A stretch of DNA of 64,000 nt from positions 248,001-312,000 of the forward strand of contig NZ_JXSK01000005.1 of NCBI RefSeq assembly GCF_001083805.1, in the 5' to 3' direction. The first letter of the stretch is position 1. Each line of letters opens with the position of its first letter. Origin of the DNA: Photorhabdus luminescens subsp. luminescens. Lineage in GTDB: Bacteria; Pseudomonadota; Gammaproteobacteria; Enterobacterales; Enterobacteriaceae. Positions 27,559-37,387 of this stretch are shown one piece after another. The position numbers and the translations under genes were made by a program. The notes under the pieces are model-generated. The model saw nothing but the letters and a program-made list of their open reading frames with translations. It had not been told where the DNA came from and made no database searches.

Positions 27559-28485
27559 TTATTCCTCCTGCTGTAATTGTTGTTTCACTTTCTCTTCCTG
27601 ATTTTTCTCTATCTTTAAACCAATAAATGAAATGATTATCACACTAATAATCGCTATTAGCGAGTAGATGGAGAGTTCCAGACGACTATCAAATATTTGG
27701 AAAACAAATACAAAAAGCGGTGTTAACAATAATATATAAGAAACTTGTACAGGAGGAACTAAAGTAATACCCTTCTGTAGCATAAATAGAGGGATCACAT
27801 TTCCGAATATAGCAATAATCATAAATTCAGTCAGATATGTGTTAAAATCGGCGGTCAGGTCTTTACTGAGATAAAACGACACGATGAGTAATAAGAAAAA
27901 TCGCATTGACATTAATTGATAAAGATTAAAACCATTATCGTAGATTTTTTTTGACACGACATTAATGATAGCCATACAGAAACCGGTTAATATTGCCATT
28001 ATAAAGCCATGAATTAATTGTCGATTTTCGACATTTGTGAGACCAGAGTGTCCTTCCGATACAGTATACCCGACTAACAGCATACAGATGATGGTGAAAA
28101 CACTGACCAGTAATTTGACAGATGTTAAGTTTCTCATTTGCTTTAATAAAAAGACAGAGACAATTAACGTAGCTAACGGATTAATCCCGTACAATGTTGC
28201 TGCTGTAAGCGCTGGTTCCATATACCGCAATGAAATATATAAAAAGAGCCACGATCCAAGTGTCGCAGCATTAAGTATGAGGAAATACATTATGTTACGT
28301 AAATTCAATATGGCCTGATTATTACGATGAAAGTAGTTTAGTATGGCGAAAATAATTGTGATAATGGCAAAATTAATAAATAAAACGTTATAGACATTAA
28401 TTCCCTGTAGGAGGGAACCGAGCCAAACTGATTGTGCGGCAGACAACACATCAAAGGTCAGAACGAATAATATTCCCTTGTTCAT
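27559..28485 (-). CDS. DMT/EamA-family exporter of the operon
   Basis: A 308-residue inner-membrane protein with ten hydrophobic segments in two repeats. Its ATG at 28485 overlaps the TGA of the ATP-grasp gene (ATGA), so I prefer it to the upstream in-frame ATG at 28497. It shares the LR-aromatic-MEPA and FQ-x-FDSR motifs with the transporter at 890-1810. It probably exports the end product or an amino-acid-like intermediate. Confidence 0.82.
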   Translation of the reverse strand: MNKGILFVLTFDVLSAAQSVWLGSLLQGINVYNVLFINFAIITIIFAILNYFHRNNQAILNLRNIMYFLILNAATLGSWLFLYISLRYMEPALTAATLYGINPLATLIVSVFLLKQMRNLTSVKLLVSVFTIICMLLVGYTVSEGHSGLTNVENRQLIHGFIMAILTGFCMAIINVVSKKIYDNGFNLYQLMSMRFFLLLIVSFYLSKDLTADFNTYLTEFMIIAIFGNVIPLFMLQKGITLVPPVQVSYILLLTPLFVFVFQIFDSRLELSIYSLIAIISVIIISFIGLKIEKNQEEKVKQQLQQEE

Positions 28486-29729
28486 TTTAACACCCATAAT
28501 TTACCGGATTTTTCCATTTCCCTAATGCGTTGGGTATCATATTCCAATGCACGCGGATCTTGGTTAGCCAAGAAAATTCCTCCAGGGCTATCAAACAGAT
28601 TGCTGGTGGGTAATAATTGTTGGCCAATATTGATATTCCAGAATGCCGTGGTATAGGAAGACAATGTTTCAGCCCATTTCATGCCAGGAATATCGACGAT
28701 CATCCCTTTGTCATAGTTAATCAAAGATACTGCTTTTGAATGCTTATAGTAAACCGGAGGCAATTGTGTACGTTGATGGAAACGCTCCGGATCGATGGCC
28801 GCATCAACTAGTAGATCAAGCTGTGACACATTCGAAAAAAACTGAACATTTTTTGGTGCCTTCGCACCATGCAACCGCGCACCCACTTCTATCAGTACTG
28901 GTCCATGTTCATCGACCATAATTTCAAAATGCGCAGCGCCAAAGTGGATACCTAGCGCATTCATCACATTTATCGCGTATTCAATAACGTTTTTGACTTC
29001 TTTTTCTGAGGGATGAATAAATAGTTCTTCTGAATAGACAATTGCACCATTTGGTAATATTTGTTTTTTGTACATGGACGTATTGGTGATGTAGTGTGTT
29101 TTATTCAAACTTACGCTATCGACGACATATTCTTTTCCTTTGATAAATTGCTGGGCTAGGACATATTCATTGTGATTTCCTAGAGCATCGTACTTGCCTA
29201 CAATGTTAGAAATTGCTTGCTCTATCTCAGCGCCAGTCTGGCAAAATTTAACGCTGTCCGTACCGGCTGAACTGAGAGGTTTAATGACTATGGTTGATGA
29301 TAAATGGTGTTCTAGCCATGGCTTCAACTCTTCGAAGCTTGACACTTTAATTTGTGGTATAGATCGTAACCCGGCTCGAGCTATCCGTTCTTGCATCAGG
29401 TACTTATCACGCAGGCAGAGTAGGATGTCTGGCTCACAACAGGGTAAACCCAGGTGATGAGCCAGTGTATTTGCCAGCAAGACACCACTTTCAGTTCCTG
29501 GTACCACGGCTTGGCAGTCATATTCATTAATTTTATTGATTAACTCACTAAAATTAGATATGGTATGGGGTAATTCGTTTATAAAATTATCTTTATGATA
29601 GGAGGCCGCATAGACTGCCGGTATATTTACACTGCTTTTAACGCAAACGCTTGAAAATCCCCTTGAATAAAACTCGCCAGCGAGATATTGTCCGCTGGAG
29701 TAAGGGTCAACAATCGCAACAGTCTTCAT
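28482..29729 (-). CDS. ATP-grasp ligase, amino-acid/peptide ligase type
   Basis: A 415-residue ATP-grasp enzyme, first gene of the eleven-gene operon. It has an N-terminal pre-ATP-grasp domain (VAIVDPYSSGQYLA), the ATP-binding strand IVIKPLSSAGTDSVKF near residue 150 and the metal-binding end FEIMVDEHGPVLIEVGARLHG near residue 280, as in BacD-type L-amino-acid ligases. It probably joins an amino acid to a second amine or hydrazino acid by an acyl-phosphate. ATG 29729 follows GGAG at seven bases. The operon promoter should lie in the AT-rich 29730-29930 region; I did not find a clear consensus. Confidence 0.85.
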   Translation of the reverse strand: MKTVAIVDPYSSGQYLAGEFYSRGFSSVCVKSSVNIPAVYAASYHKDNFINELPHTISNFSELINKINEYDCQAVVPGTESGVLLANTLAHHLGLPCCEPDILLCLRDKYLMQERIARAGLRSIPQIKVSSFEELKPWLEHHLSSTIVIKPLSSAGTDSVKFCQTGAEIEQAISNIVGKYDALGNHNEYVLAQQFIKGKEYVVDSVSLNKTHYITNTSMYKKQILPNGAIVYSEELFIHPSEKEVKNVIEYAINVMNALGIHFGAAHFEIMVDEHGPVLIEVGARLHGAKAPKNVQFFSNVSQLDLLVDAAIDPERFHQRTQLPPVYYKHSKAVSLINYDKGMIVDIPGMKWAETLSSYTTAFWNINIGQQLLPTSNLFDSPGGIFLANQDPRALEYDTQRIREMEKSGKLWVLK

Positions 29730-29930
29730 AGTAAACTCCATAAATTCTTACCAAATTTCATCCAATCATAAAAAAACACAAAGTAAATAGCTTTGGTTGT
29801 ATTAAGATAACAAAACTTTCTATTCTGTGACTTATGTGGATAAAGTCCATTTCGTCCCGCTTGATGGATGTATAGGCGCAATATCAACCATTGAAATAAT
29901 AAATTAGCGTTTATTTATTAGGAAACAAAT

Positions 29931-30530
29931 ATGGAATCAGTGGCGATCACGATTTAATGGTCGAATAATATTACTATCGGTAGCTATATTATCATTTTCA
30001 ATATCTGCTATTGCCGCAGGACCTGATTGTTCAGATATAAATGGATGGGCAACTCAGCTTACTGCAAATAGTTTGAATGACTTTGGTATTGACAGACATA
30101 ATATCGATTTCGATAAAACGCAAACATCATTAATTCTTTCTGAGAAATTAAACAAAAGTGAAGTAGCTATTATTCTACAACGTGAAATAGCTAAAGCTGA
30201 AAAGGACAAAATACTGAGTGATAAACATGAATTTGACGATATTTATTTATCTCATCCGATTTATAGGCAAATGTATCATGTAACATTTATCAACAAATCT
30301 AGGGATAAACTCAGTTTCATAACAATGGCTTTAGCTTCAGATGATGAATGTTCTATCGGTATATACCCGTTATCTTTCAAGTTGCCTCTTTGTTGGCTGC
30401 ACTCACTCACCCCGGTCACATAGTTATCTATGCTCCCGGGGATTCGCTCCCTTGCCGTCGCGATGCACCTCGAAATCCATAGGGTATAGAAAATATTTAT
30501 CAAATTTCAAAGGAAATACAAAAATATTGA
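29931..30530 (+). pseudogene. Small secreted-protein gene broken by a frameshift and an ERIC insertion
   Basis: ATG 29931 has an AGGA site, but the next bases are out of frame with the rest; removing one G restores a start of about MNQWRSRFNGR followed by a signal peptide (IILLSVAILSFSISAIAAG). The mature part (about 100 residues, Asp/Lys-rich, two Cys) is unrecognised. At 30362 an ERIC element interrupts the frame. Excising it at the TA pair gives SIGIENIYQISKEIQKY and a stop at 30528-30530, so the original C-terminus is still present on the far side. Function is unknown. Confidence 0.7.
30362..30488 (-). repeat. ERIC/IRU element, copy 2 (127 bp), inside a gene
   Basis: Same 127-bp element as at 8413 but in the opposite orientation (TCACTCACCCCGGTCACATA, then CTCCCGGGGATTCGCTC). 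It is slightly more diverged. It sits at a TA dinucleotide in the coding sequence of a secreted protein, and the flanking frames join when it is removed. Confidence 0.92.
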
Positions 30531-30587
30531 TGCTAGCTTTATTTAAAAGCCGCTTTCATTGAAGTGACCCCCAATAGTTGATATCCC

Positions 30588-31076
30588 CTATTCATGCATA
30601 GTGAATACTCTCTTATTAAATATCTTAATGATTAGGTATATTGATATGCTGATAATCATCAATAAAAATACTTTTAATGAAAAATTATATATAACAATGC
30701 TGGATAAATATGAGATTGGTATCCACATTAATATTGAAGCAGCTATTAATATAATTGAAATTAATACTTTGTGTGAGATTTTTATCTTTTCGTTAGAATA
30801 ATTAATATCCTCTGGTTTATATCCGCTCATCAATATATCAAATGCTCTGCTAATATTAACGGATATGCTTATTAACGTAGTAATTAGCATTATTGCCATA
30901 GCGTAATCTACATATCTAAATAATGGATTATTGAACTCAAATACGGACATAAAAATAATATATGCAATGAATATATTTGAACAAATAGTTTCCTTCCTAA
31001 ATATTCTATTTATTTTAATTTGTGATTTATAGTGATTTTTATGTTTTAAAGTCTGCTTGCAAATTCTAAATATCAT
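30588..31076 (-). CDS. Small membrane protein of unknown function
   Basis: A 162-residue, very AT-rich gene for a basic protein with four hydrophobic segments (about residues 33-50, 58-78, 108-128 and 134-152). I recognise no family. It lies about 135 bp downstream of the haemolysin gene on the same strand but beyond a strong terminator. The position would suit an immunity protein, but the upstream TpsA has no visible toxin tip, so this is only a possibility. Confidence 0.5.
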   Translation of the reverse strand: MIFRICKQTLKHKNHYKSQIKINRIFRKETICSNIFIAYIIFMSVFEFNNPLFRYVDYAMAIMLITTLISISVNISRAFDILMSGYKPEDINYSNEKIKISHKVLISIILIAASILMWIPISYLSSIVIYNFSLKVFLLMIISISIYLIIKIFNKRVFTMHE

Positions 31077-31171
31077 GATATTCCCAAGTCATTTGTTGAT
31101 TTTTCAACATTATGGGGAAATATTAATATTGTCAATTGGAATTATTGAAATATTCAATATATGTAGCAATA

Positions 31172-31200
31172 AAAAGATCCCTCACTTGAAGGATCTTTTA
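31172..31200 (-). terminator. Terminator of the tpsA gene
   Basis: A 9-bp stem AAAAGATCC / GGATCTTTT with a 10-nt loop and T-rich tails on both strands, 12 bp after the tpsA stop. Confidence 0.88.
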
Positions 31201-31212
31201 TAAAAGAACAAA

Positions 31213-34200
31213 TTAATCAGATTTACGATTAATTATTTCGCCATTAGTTGTACTACTTTCAGTTTCATTACTATAAGTTTTCACCAAAGGTATTTTGCCG
31301 GACAATACACCTTCCTGAACTGCCTTAACAATTCCGCTAACAGAATCAGGTAATGCAACATTGCCGCCTTTACTATTGTCATAACCAGTAACAGATTGTT
31401 GTTCCACATTTTGGGTATTAAGAATGACATTGCCTTTCTCGCTACCAATTTGCCCGCCAATCAGATGAGTATTTCCTTTTACATCTAAATTAACCCCTTG
31501 ATTGCCGGAAATAACCGATTGTTCGCCGACATTTTCCCGATCTTTAATATCAACATTGCTCTTAAGTTTACCTGTAACCCCATTAATACCTTTAATATTA
31601 TTAAGACTATTAAATGCAGAGGTTAATCTGTCCTGCCATCCTTTCGGTTGTGGCTCTTCGGTTGGGTTTTTAGATGGATCATCTTTCAATACCTCATCTT
31701 TCGACACATCGTCTTGAGGCGAATCATCCTGAGTTGCTTCGTCTTTAGGGATATCGTCACTTTTTACTTTGGATTCTTTCGTGTAATTAATGCCAGCATC
31801 AACACCGACATTTAATCCATGTTCAGTATCTTTACGGCTTTCAACTCGGAGATCGCCGCCAATACTGCCTTTTACCTGATCAGCCTCTATCCGCGCTCCG
31901 GCAACTGTCGTATCGCCGCCGCTGTTGATAACGACATGTTCACCTTTAATATGGCTATTACGTTGGGTTGTTGCTTGCAGGCGATCAATACCCGCTTTGA
32001 CTTCCCCGCCAAAGTTATGTTTTGTGGTGGTGGTTGTACTTTCATCTTCCGCTTTCTTGATCGAGCTTGCATTCCCTCCATTGCCTTTCAGGTTAAATTC
32101 CCAACCATCGTTATTAATGCGATCCTGAGCAGATACCAGTTCAACATTACCTTGTTTAGCATTCAGGTCGATTTGCTTACCGGTCACTTCGGCGCCTTTC
32201 AGCGTCAAGTTATTGCCCGCACTTAGATTGACACCTTGCTGACCACTAATCTCACTGACCTGAGCTGTGGTACTATTTTTGCTATCTGTGTTGTAACCGC
32301 CGCCAAGACCGATATGAACATTCTTGCCTTCCGGCGAGTTCCCTCCTTTAGCAGATGCTTCTCCGTTATAACCGGTTGCTGTTTTCGTTGTGCTATTGGC
32401 GGCATTATCAAAACGGATATCACCTTTAGCATCTATATTGGCTTTGCCAGCGCCAGTATTCAGAGATGTGCCTTGATATTCAGCGTCCCTTTCGACGCGA
32501 ATATTAATGTCATCCGCGGCGGTAATCCGGCTGGTTACTGCTTCGGTTGTCGCGGTATGGCTGCTTTGTATGCCGCCTTTGCCTTTACCATTACCGGAGA
32601 TATCTTCACCGGTGGTGGTGTAAACACGTAAGTCAGCATTGCCGCGGGTTTCACTGTGGCTGCTTTCGTGGTGATTCTGTGCTGCTTTACTGTTATGGCT
32701 ACCGGCGGTTAGTGTAACGTTACCCTTATCAGCACGATATTGAGTACCCTGATCATACAGCTCGCCATTGGTTTTCATGACGATATTGCTAGCCTGAACA
32801 GAAGTTACAACCGCTTCGGACTTTTGGTTTGCGGTCTGAATATTACTGCCGTTGGCGGCAATATCTGCGCCGAAATTAGGTGTGCCTTTTTTGGTTAAAG
32901 TGCCATCCAGCGCAGACTTAGCGGGTTCTTTAACGACTTTCTCAATTGGGCGAGTAACAGCGCTATAATCGACATTGACGCCAATATCTGCGCCAACCTG
33001 TAGTTTGCGATTGGTATTTGATTCCGTATTCGATACGGCCAGATTGCTGACCTTGCCTGCCTCAGCGGTATAAGCGCCATTGACTTCATGCTTAGTCCCT
33101 TCCTGAACCAATTCGCCGTTGGTTTTAATGTTCAAATTACCTGCGATTTGAGAACCGGAAACAACGGCAGTCGTACTGGTATGATTGTTATTATTACCTT
33201 CATAATTACCATGAATACCAGAACCAAATTTATCAACTCCTCCGGTAAGATAACCTCCAACGTAAGTTTTACTCTGAGATTTCTCTTCGGATTTTTTATT
33301 ATCTGCGGCTAACAGATGAACATTCGCACCGGTGATCTTAGCATCACCTGTAGTCGTCACCAGATTGGAACCACGCAAGGTGACATCTTTATCAGCATCG
33401 ATAGTGATGCTACCTCCACTCAAGGAGGAAGCTTGCTGTGTTATCGTCTGATTTTTTTGACTGTTACTGGTATGTTCAATACCTATTCCGGCACGATACT
33501 GTTTATCCCCCTTTGGTTGGAAGTGAACTTGCGGCTCCAGAGAGGTGCTTTGTTTATCAACCTGTTTCTGCTCGCCATAAGAGAGCACGTTGATATTACC
33601 GGATGTGTTCAGGCTAAGCGCGCCGGTACTTTGCACCTGACTGCCAATAATATTGATATCTTCATCACCGAGTAATTTGAGATCCGCTTCAGAAACCAAC
33701 TCGCTGCCATGAGATTTCTGTTGATGGCTATTGGTTCTTTTTGAGCTGTTAGTGATGTTGAGTACGGTGCCTGTTCGCTCATCGATTTTTTGATTGATGT
33801 GACTGACCGCATTATCGATGGTGACTTCACCACTATTAGCATGTACAAAAGCACCTTGGGTCGCTTTTACTTTACTACCGGTAATCGCTATACCCTCATA
33901 ACCTGATAGCAATAAACGCCCATTAGCCGTCAATTCGGATGCGTGGCTGGTTTCTTTCAACTCACTATTGTCTTTATTCTTGCCGCCGCCGATACCGCCC
34001 CAGTATCTTTTATCATCACGTACAGCACCGCTGTTAGCTGTTTTCTGAACATCTATTTGCAGTTGTTTACCGGCTTCCAGTGTCAGATTTTGACCTGCAT
34101 GGACTTTCGCCCCAAGAATCTCGGCTTGATTTCCCGCTTTAATATCAATATTACGACCTGCTTGTAATTCACTGGCAATCAGGCGTTCGGTCTGTTTACT

Positions 34201-35655
34201 CTCTTCCCAACTTCCGGTCTGCAATTTAGCTGTTTGATTTTTTTTATAACCTTTTTCTGATGATGTTTCTATTTCAGTTAAGCCCGCAATCTGCACATCT
34301 TTTTTCGCTGTAATAGCCAGCTTATCGTTGGCATTTATTTGACTGCCACGGATCTTAACGTCACCTTCAACGGCATTTAAATTCACATTCTGCCGGGCGG
34401 TTATCGTATTCCCTGCCTGATGCAGTTTTTCACTTTCTCGAGTGACCTCATTGCGCCGGGAATAACGCCATTGGTTATCAATATTTTTAGTAGATTGTTT
34501 TAACTGCTGCCCATCTAAAGTCAGATTAGCGCCACTCAGATTAACATCATCACCCACGATATCCGTGGCTGTAATCCGGTTATTATTATTGGCGACCAAT
34601 GAGATATTTTTGCCTGCTAGTTGAGTGCGGGCAAGTGACTGACTACTTTTACTCTCATTGACATAAGAACCGCTGAAATAGCTTTGGTAATTATTGCTAC
34701 CATCACGGCTATATGCTGATTCGCTGACTTTACCTTTTACTTCAATATTATTACCTGTGAGCGCAACATCTCCGCCTTGCAGGTGCGCCGCTTCTAAATT
34801 GAGATTGCCGTGGGAATTAACCATAATCTCGTCACTGGCAGTAAGAGAACCTTGCAAATTAACGCCACTGCCTTTTGCGGTATTGAGTAGACGGATACGC
34901 CCCGCTTGCATACTGCCAAGATAATAGCTATCGAGAACACCGGTTAACTGTTGCTGAGAATCAATGATTTCTCCTGTGGCTGAGGTTTTATTTTCACCAC
35001 TGATCGCATTAATCTCTTTTTGAGCGGTGACTAGGCCCCGGTTGTCAATTTTGGGTGCGATAAGATCAAGGATCGCATTGGCGATTAAACCATCCGATTT
35101 AATTTTCAGGCTATTCTGATTATTAAACATATTAAAACCTTGCAAATCACCTTGTTCTACCAATGGATTACCCACAACCAGAGAGGCGCGGTTAGTATTG
35201 ATAAAGCCACATCCATTACAGGTGATGCCGTTTGGGTTTGCCAGTACATAATCTGCTGCTATACCAAACACCTCCTGTTGACCTAATAACAGAGAAGGGT
35301 TTCTGCTGATAACTTCATTCAGAATCAGGCTAGCGGCTTGACCATTTAAATTAGGGTTAGCAGCGAGCTGACCGGCTAATTGTGATTGCCCCTCCTTCAG
35401 CGCATTATTTAGCACGACGCCCATCTGACCGACGTTGTAATCCAGATATTGGTTATGTGACAGCCCGGAAGAGGAGGGGGTCACGATATTCACAACCGTT
35501 GCTTTACCTTCGGCAGCGAAAATATCGGGATGGTGTGCTGGATCGCCGCCGCCAACGATTTCGCTGGCAAAACTGGTAGAACAAGAGACAAGAATGATTG
35601 CCATAGAAGCGGTAAGCTTGCCGGTAGGGGATAACCTGAATTTTTTGTTTTTCAT
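31213..35655 (-). CDS. TpsA exoprotein, ShlA/HpmA/PhlA-type haemolysin
   Basis: A 1480-residue two-partner-secretion exoprotein. It has a signal peptide (to about SFA, residue 30) and the TPS haemagglutination-activity domain (about 35-270), with the NPNGITCNGCGFINT motif and the paired Cys 147/150 typical of Serratia ShlA and Proteus HpmA. A long run of filamentous repeats follows to the end. The match to ShlA extends along most of the protein (YLGSMQAGRI, KTANSGAVRDDK-WGGIGGG, LGSGI, AVTRPIEK). This points to a pore-forming cytolysin activated and exported by the TpsB next door rather than a CdiA. There is no VENN motif or separate toxin tip. Photorhabdus PhlA is of this type and size. Confidence 0.88.
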   Translation of the reverse strand: MKNKKFRLSPTGKLTASMAIILVSCSTSFASEIVGGGDPAHHPDIFAAEGKATVVNIVTPSSSGLSHNQYLDYNVGQMGVVLNNALKEGQSQLAGQLAANPNLNGQAASLILNEVISRNPSLLLGQQEVFGIAADYVLANPNGITCNGCGFINTNRASLVVGNPLVEQGDLQGFNMFNNQNSLKIKSDGLIANAILDLIAPKIDNRGLVTAQKEINAISGENKTSATGEIIDSQQQLTGVLDSYYLGSMQAGRIRLLNTAKGSGVNLQGSLTASDEIMVNSHGNLNLEAAHLQGGDVALTGNNIEVKGKVSESAYSRDGSNNYQSYFSGSYVNESKSSQSLARTQLAGKNISLVANNNNRITATDIVGDDVNLSGANLTLDGQQLKQSTKNIDNQWRYSRRNEVTRESEKLHQAGNTITARQNVNLNAVEGDVKIRGSQINANDKLAITAKKDVQIAGLTEIETSSEKGYKKNQTAKLQTGSWEESKQTERLIASELQAGRNIDIKAGNQAEILGAKVHAGQNLTLEAGKQLQIDVQKTANSGAVRDDKRYWGGIGGGKNKDNSELKETSHASELTANGRLLLSGYEGIAITGSKVKATQGAFVHANSGEVTIDNAVSHINQKIDERTGTVLNITNSSKRTNSHQQKSHGSELVSEADLKLLGDEDINIIGSQVQSTGALSLNTSGNINVLSYGEQKQVDKQSTSLEPQVHFQPKGDKQYRAGIGIEHTSNSQKNQTITQQASSLSGGSITIDADKDVTLRGSNLVTTTGDAKITGANVHLLAADNKKSEEKSQSKTYVGGYLTGGVDKFGSGIHGNYEGNNNNHTSTTAVVSGSQIAGNLNIKTNGELVQEGTKHEVNGAYTAEAGKVSNLAVSNTESNTNRKLQVGADIGVNVDYSAVTRPIEKVVKEPAKSALDGTLTKKGTPNFGADIAANGSNIQTANQKSEAVVTSVQASNIVMKTNGELYDQGTQYRADKGNVTLTAGSHNSKAAQNHHESSHSETRGNADLRVYTTTGEDISGNGKGKGGIQSSHTATTEAVTSRITAADDINIRVERDAEYQGTSLNTGAGKANIDAKGDIRFDNAANSTTKTATGYNGEASAKGGNSPEGKNVHIGLGGGYNTDSKNSTTAQVSEISGQQGVNLSAGNNLTLKGAEVTGKQIDLNAKQGNVELVSAQDRINNDGWEFNLKGNGGNASSIKKAEDESTTTTTKHNFGGEVKAGIDRLQATTQRNSHIKGEHVVINSGGDTTVAGARIEADQVKGSIGGDLRVESRKDTEHGLNVGVDAGINYTKESKVKSDDIPKDEATQDDSPQDDVSKDEVLKDDPSKNPTEEPQPKGWQDRLTSAFNSLNNIKGINGVTGKLKSNVDIKDRENVGEQSVISGNQGVNLDVKGNTHLIGGQIGSEKGNVILNTQNVEQQSVTGYDNSKGGNVALPDSVSGIVKAVQEGVLSGKIPLVKTYSNETESSTTNGEIINRKSD

Positions 35656-35719
35656 ACATTAGTCTCTATATATTTAGTTATATTGTTGTGTGTACAGCGT
35701 TGGGTACTGCTTAAAACCA

Positions 35720-37387
35720 TCAAAAGGTGTAAGAAAAACGGACTAGCACCTGAATGGGTTCATCAGATGCTCGGCGATTGGAAAGTAACTTTCCTCGGCT
35801 GGTTTCTATATCGAATACCATGCGTTGGTATTTCAGCGTGGCGCCGGAACTGATTCCGGCGCTGCTTTGCCAGCCTTGTGGGCTGCGATATCCCTGAACC
35901 CGGCCGGTATCAATGCCGATACGCATTGATAATGTGCTGTTGGCGAGGGGAAATGTCCGAGACAGCGTATTTTGCAGATACCAACCGTTATCCCCGGATA
36001 GCGTATTTTTGCTAAATCCCCGGACTGCATTCCGATCAGTGATATTTAGCCATTCGACGCCGGGCAGACCGCGCCGGTTGTATTGCCCATAAAACAGGTT
36101 ATTGAGCTGATAAGGCGAGTTGAACAGCATAAAACGTTGATGCAGATTGACCATCAACTTGCCTTTGGTGAACTGTTTATTGAGATAAGAGGTTCCGGTT
36201 TGTGCGCCAAACCAAGGTAAACCTTGTTCAACACTCAGATTGAGCGTGATTAATCCGGTTGGAATGATATGTAAATGATTAGCACCGAGTTCAAAGACAC
36301 TCAATGTTTGGCTACTGACGCCAATCTTGGCATCGTCGATGTAATTATTGTAATTCTTGTAAGTTAATTGCCCGCTGACACTATTAATCTGAGATTGATT
36401 ACGATAGAAGGCAAAATCGGAACGCATGCCGATTTGCTGAGTATCACCATAAATCTTTATGGTTCTCATTTGTAAATGGGGGCGGCTGGCATATTGGGAA
36501 TAACTGCCGAACCCACTGAATGTTGCTGCGCCATAGGGCGCCGAATAAAGCAGAGTATAAGCACGGCTGTACCGGTTGGATGGGCTATCCAACGTACTAC
36601 TGGCATTCAGACTGATGAAATCGGATAAACCAAATGGACTGTCAAAACTGGCATTTGTGCGGACCAGCCATTTCCCAGTGCTCTTTTGCCCGTAATTATC
36701 AGTTTTGATATTCAATAGCCAAGGCTTACTGCGCTGATTATGCAGTTTAATTACCGAACCGCCATTCACTGCTCCTGGTAAAATATCCAGGGTGGTTTTA
36801 TTAGACTGTAGCCGGTTAGCTTGATCTAAACCTTGATCGAGTTGCGTGATATTGAGCGGTTGTTTTTCCAGACCGGGAAATAACATACTACTATTCACCC
36901 AGCGATCACCGCCTTCGATTTTTTCAATAAACCCTTCGATAACATTTAGTCCTAACTCTCCATCGGTATTAGGGGCAATAAACTGAATACGGGCGGTGAT
37001 ATAGCCTTTACTGATATAAAGATGAGTCAGTTCGTGGCTGAGCCGATTGATATCATGACTACTGATACACATCGGGGACAAAGCGCTGAGCGTACTTAAA
37101 TCCCGGATCGAGAGCAGGAAGATTCCTTTAAGGTAAACACCGGTTAACGGCAGACATTGTTTGGATTCTGGCAATATCGGCGCAGGAGTTGGTTCAGGGA
37201 CAGTATTAGCCTGCTGCTTTAATTGCTGATATCGGCGTTGTTCTATCAGTTGGTTAATTTCCCTGGAACTGTCTTGCAGAGTTCTTCTCGCCTCAATCAT
37301 TGGCAGGTTATTATTTATCTCTGCCGGAGAAGCGATTATCTGAAAGGAAATACAACCCAATATTAAAATAGATATTCTTTTTATCAT
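35720..37387 (-). CDS. TpsB outer-membrane transporter (ShlB/FhaC/PhlB family)
   Basis: A 555-residue outer-membrane protein that secretes and, in the ShlB family, activates the partner TpsA. It has a signal peptide (to about IIA, residue 18), a periplasmic helix with Gln/Arg-rich linker, a POTRA_2 domain (about 80-155), and a 16-stranded barrel with the VRGF signature (NAVRGFSKNTLSGDNGWY) and a terminal Phe (VRFSYTF). It lies 64 bp upstream of tpsA on the same strand, the normal phlB-phlA or shlB-shlA order. Confidence 0.9.
   Translation of the reverse strand: MIKRISILILGCISFQIIASPAEINNNLPMIEARRTLQDSSREINQLIEQRRYQQLKQQANTVPEPTPAPILPESKQCLPLTGVYLKGIFLLSIRDLSTLSALSPMCISSHDINRLSHELTHLYISKGYITARIQFIAPNTDGELGLNVIEGFIEKIEGGDRWVNSSMLFPGLEKQPLNITQLDQGLDQANRLQSNKTTLDILPGAVNGGSVIKLHNQRSKPWLLNIKTDNYGQKSTGKWLVRTNASFDSPFGLSDFISLNASSTLDSPSNRYSRAYTLLYSAPYGAATFSGFGSYSQYASRPHLQMRTIKIYGDTQQIGMRSDFAFYRNQSQINSVSGQLTYKNYNNYIDDAKIGVSSQTLSVFELGANHLHIIPTGLITLNLSVEQGLPWFGAQTGTSYLNKQFTKGKLMVNLHQRFMLFNSPYQLNNLFYGQYNRRGLPGVEWLNITDRNAVRGFSKNTLSGDNGWYLQNTLSRTFPLANSTLSMRIGIDTGRVQGYRSPQGWQSSAGISSGATLKYQRMVFDIETSRGKLLSNRRASDEPIQVLVRFSYTF

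Noticed and set aside
31213-37387. Contact-dependent inhibition (CdiBAI) locus
   Set aside because: The exoprotein follows ShlA/HpmA to its end, has the Cys pair of haemolysins, and lacks a VENN motif and toxin tip.
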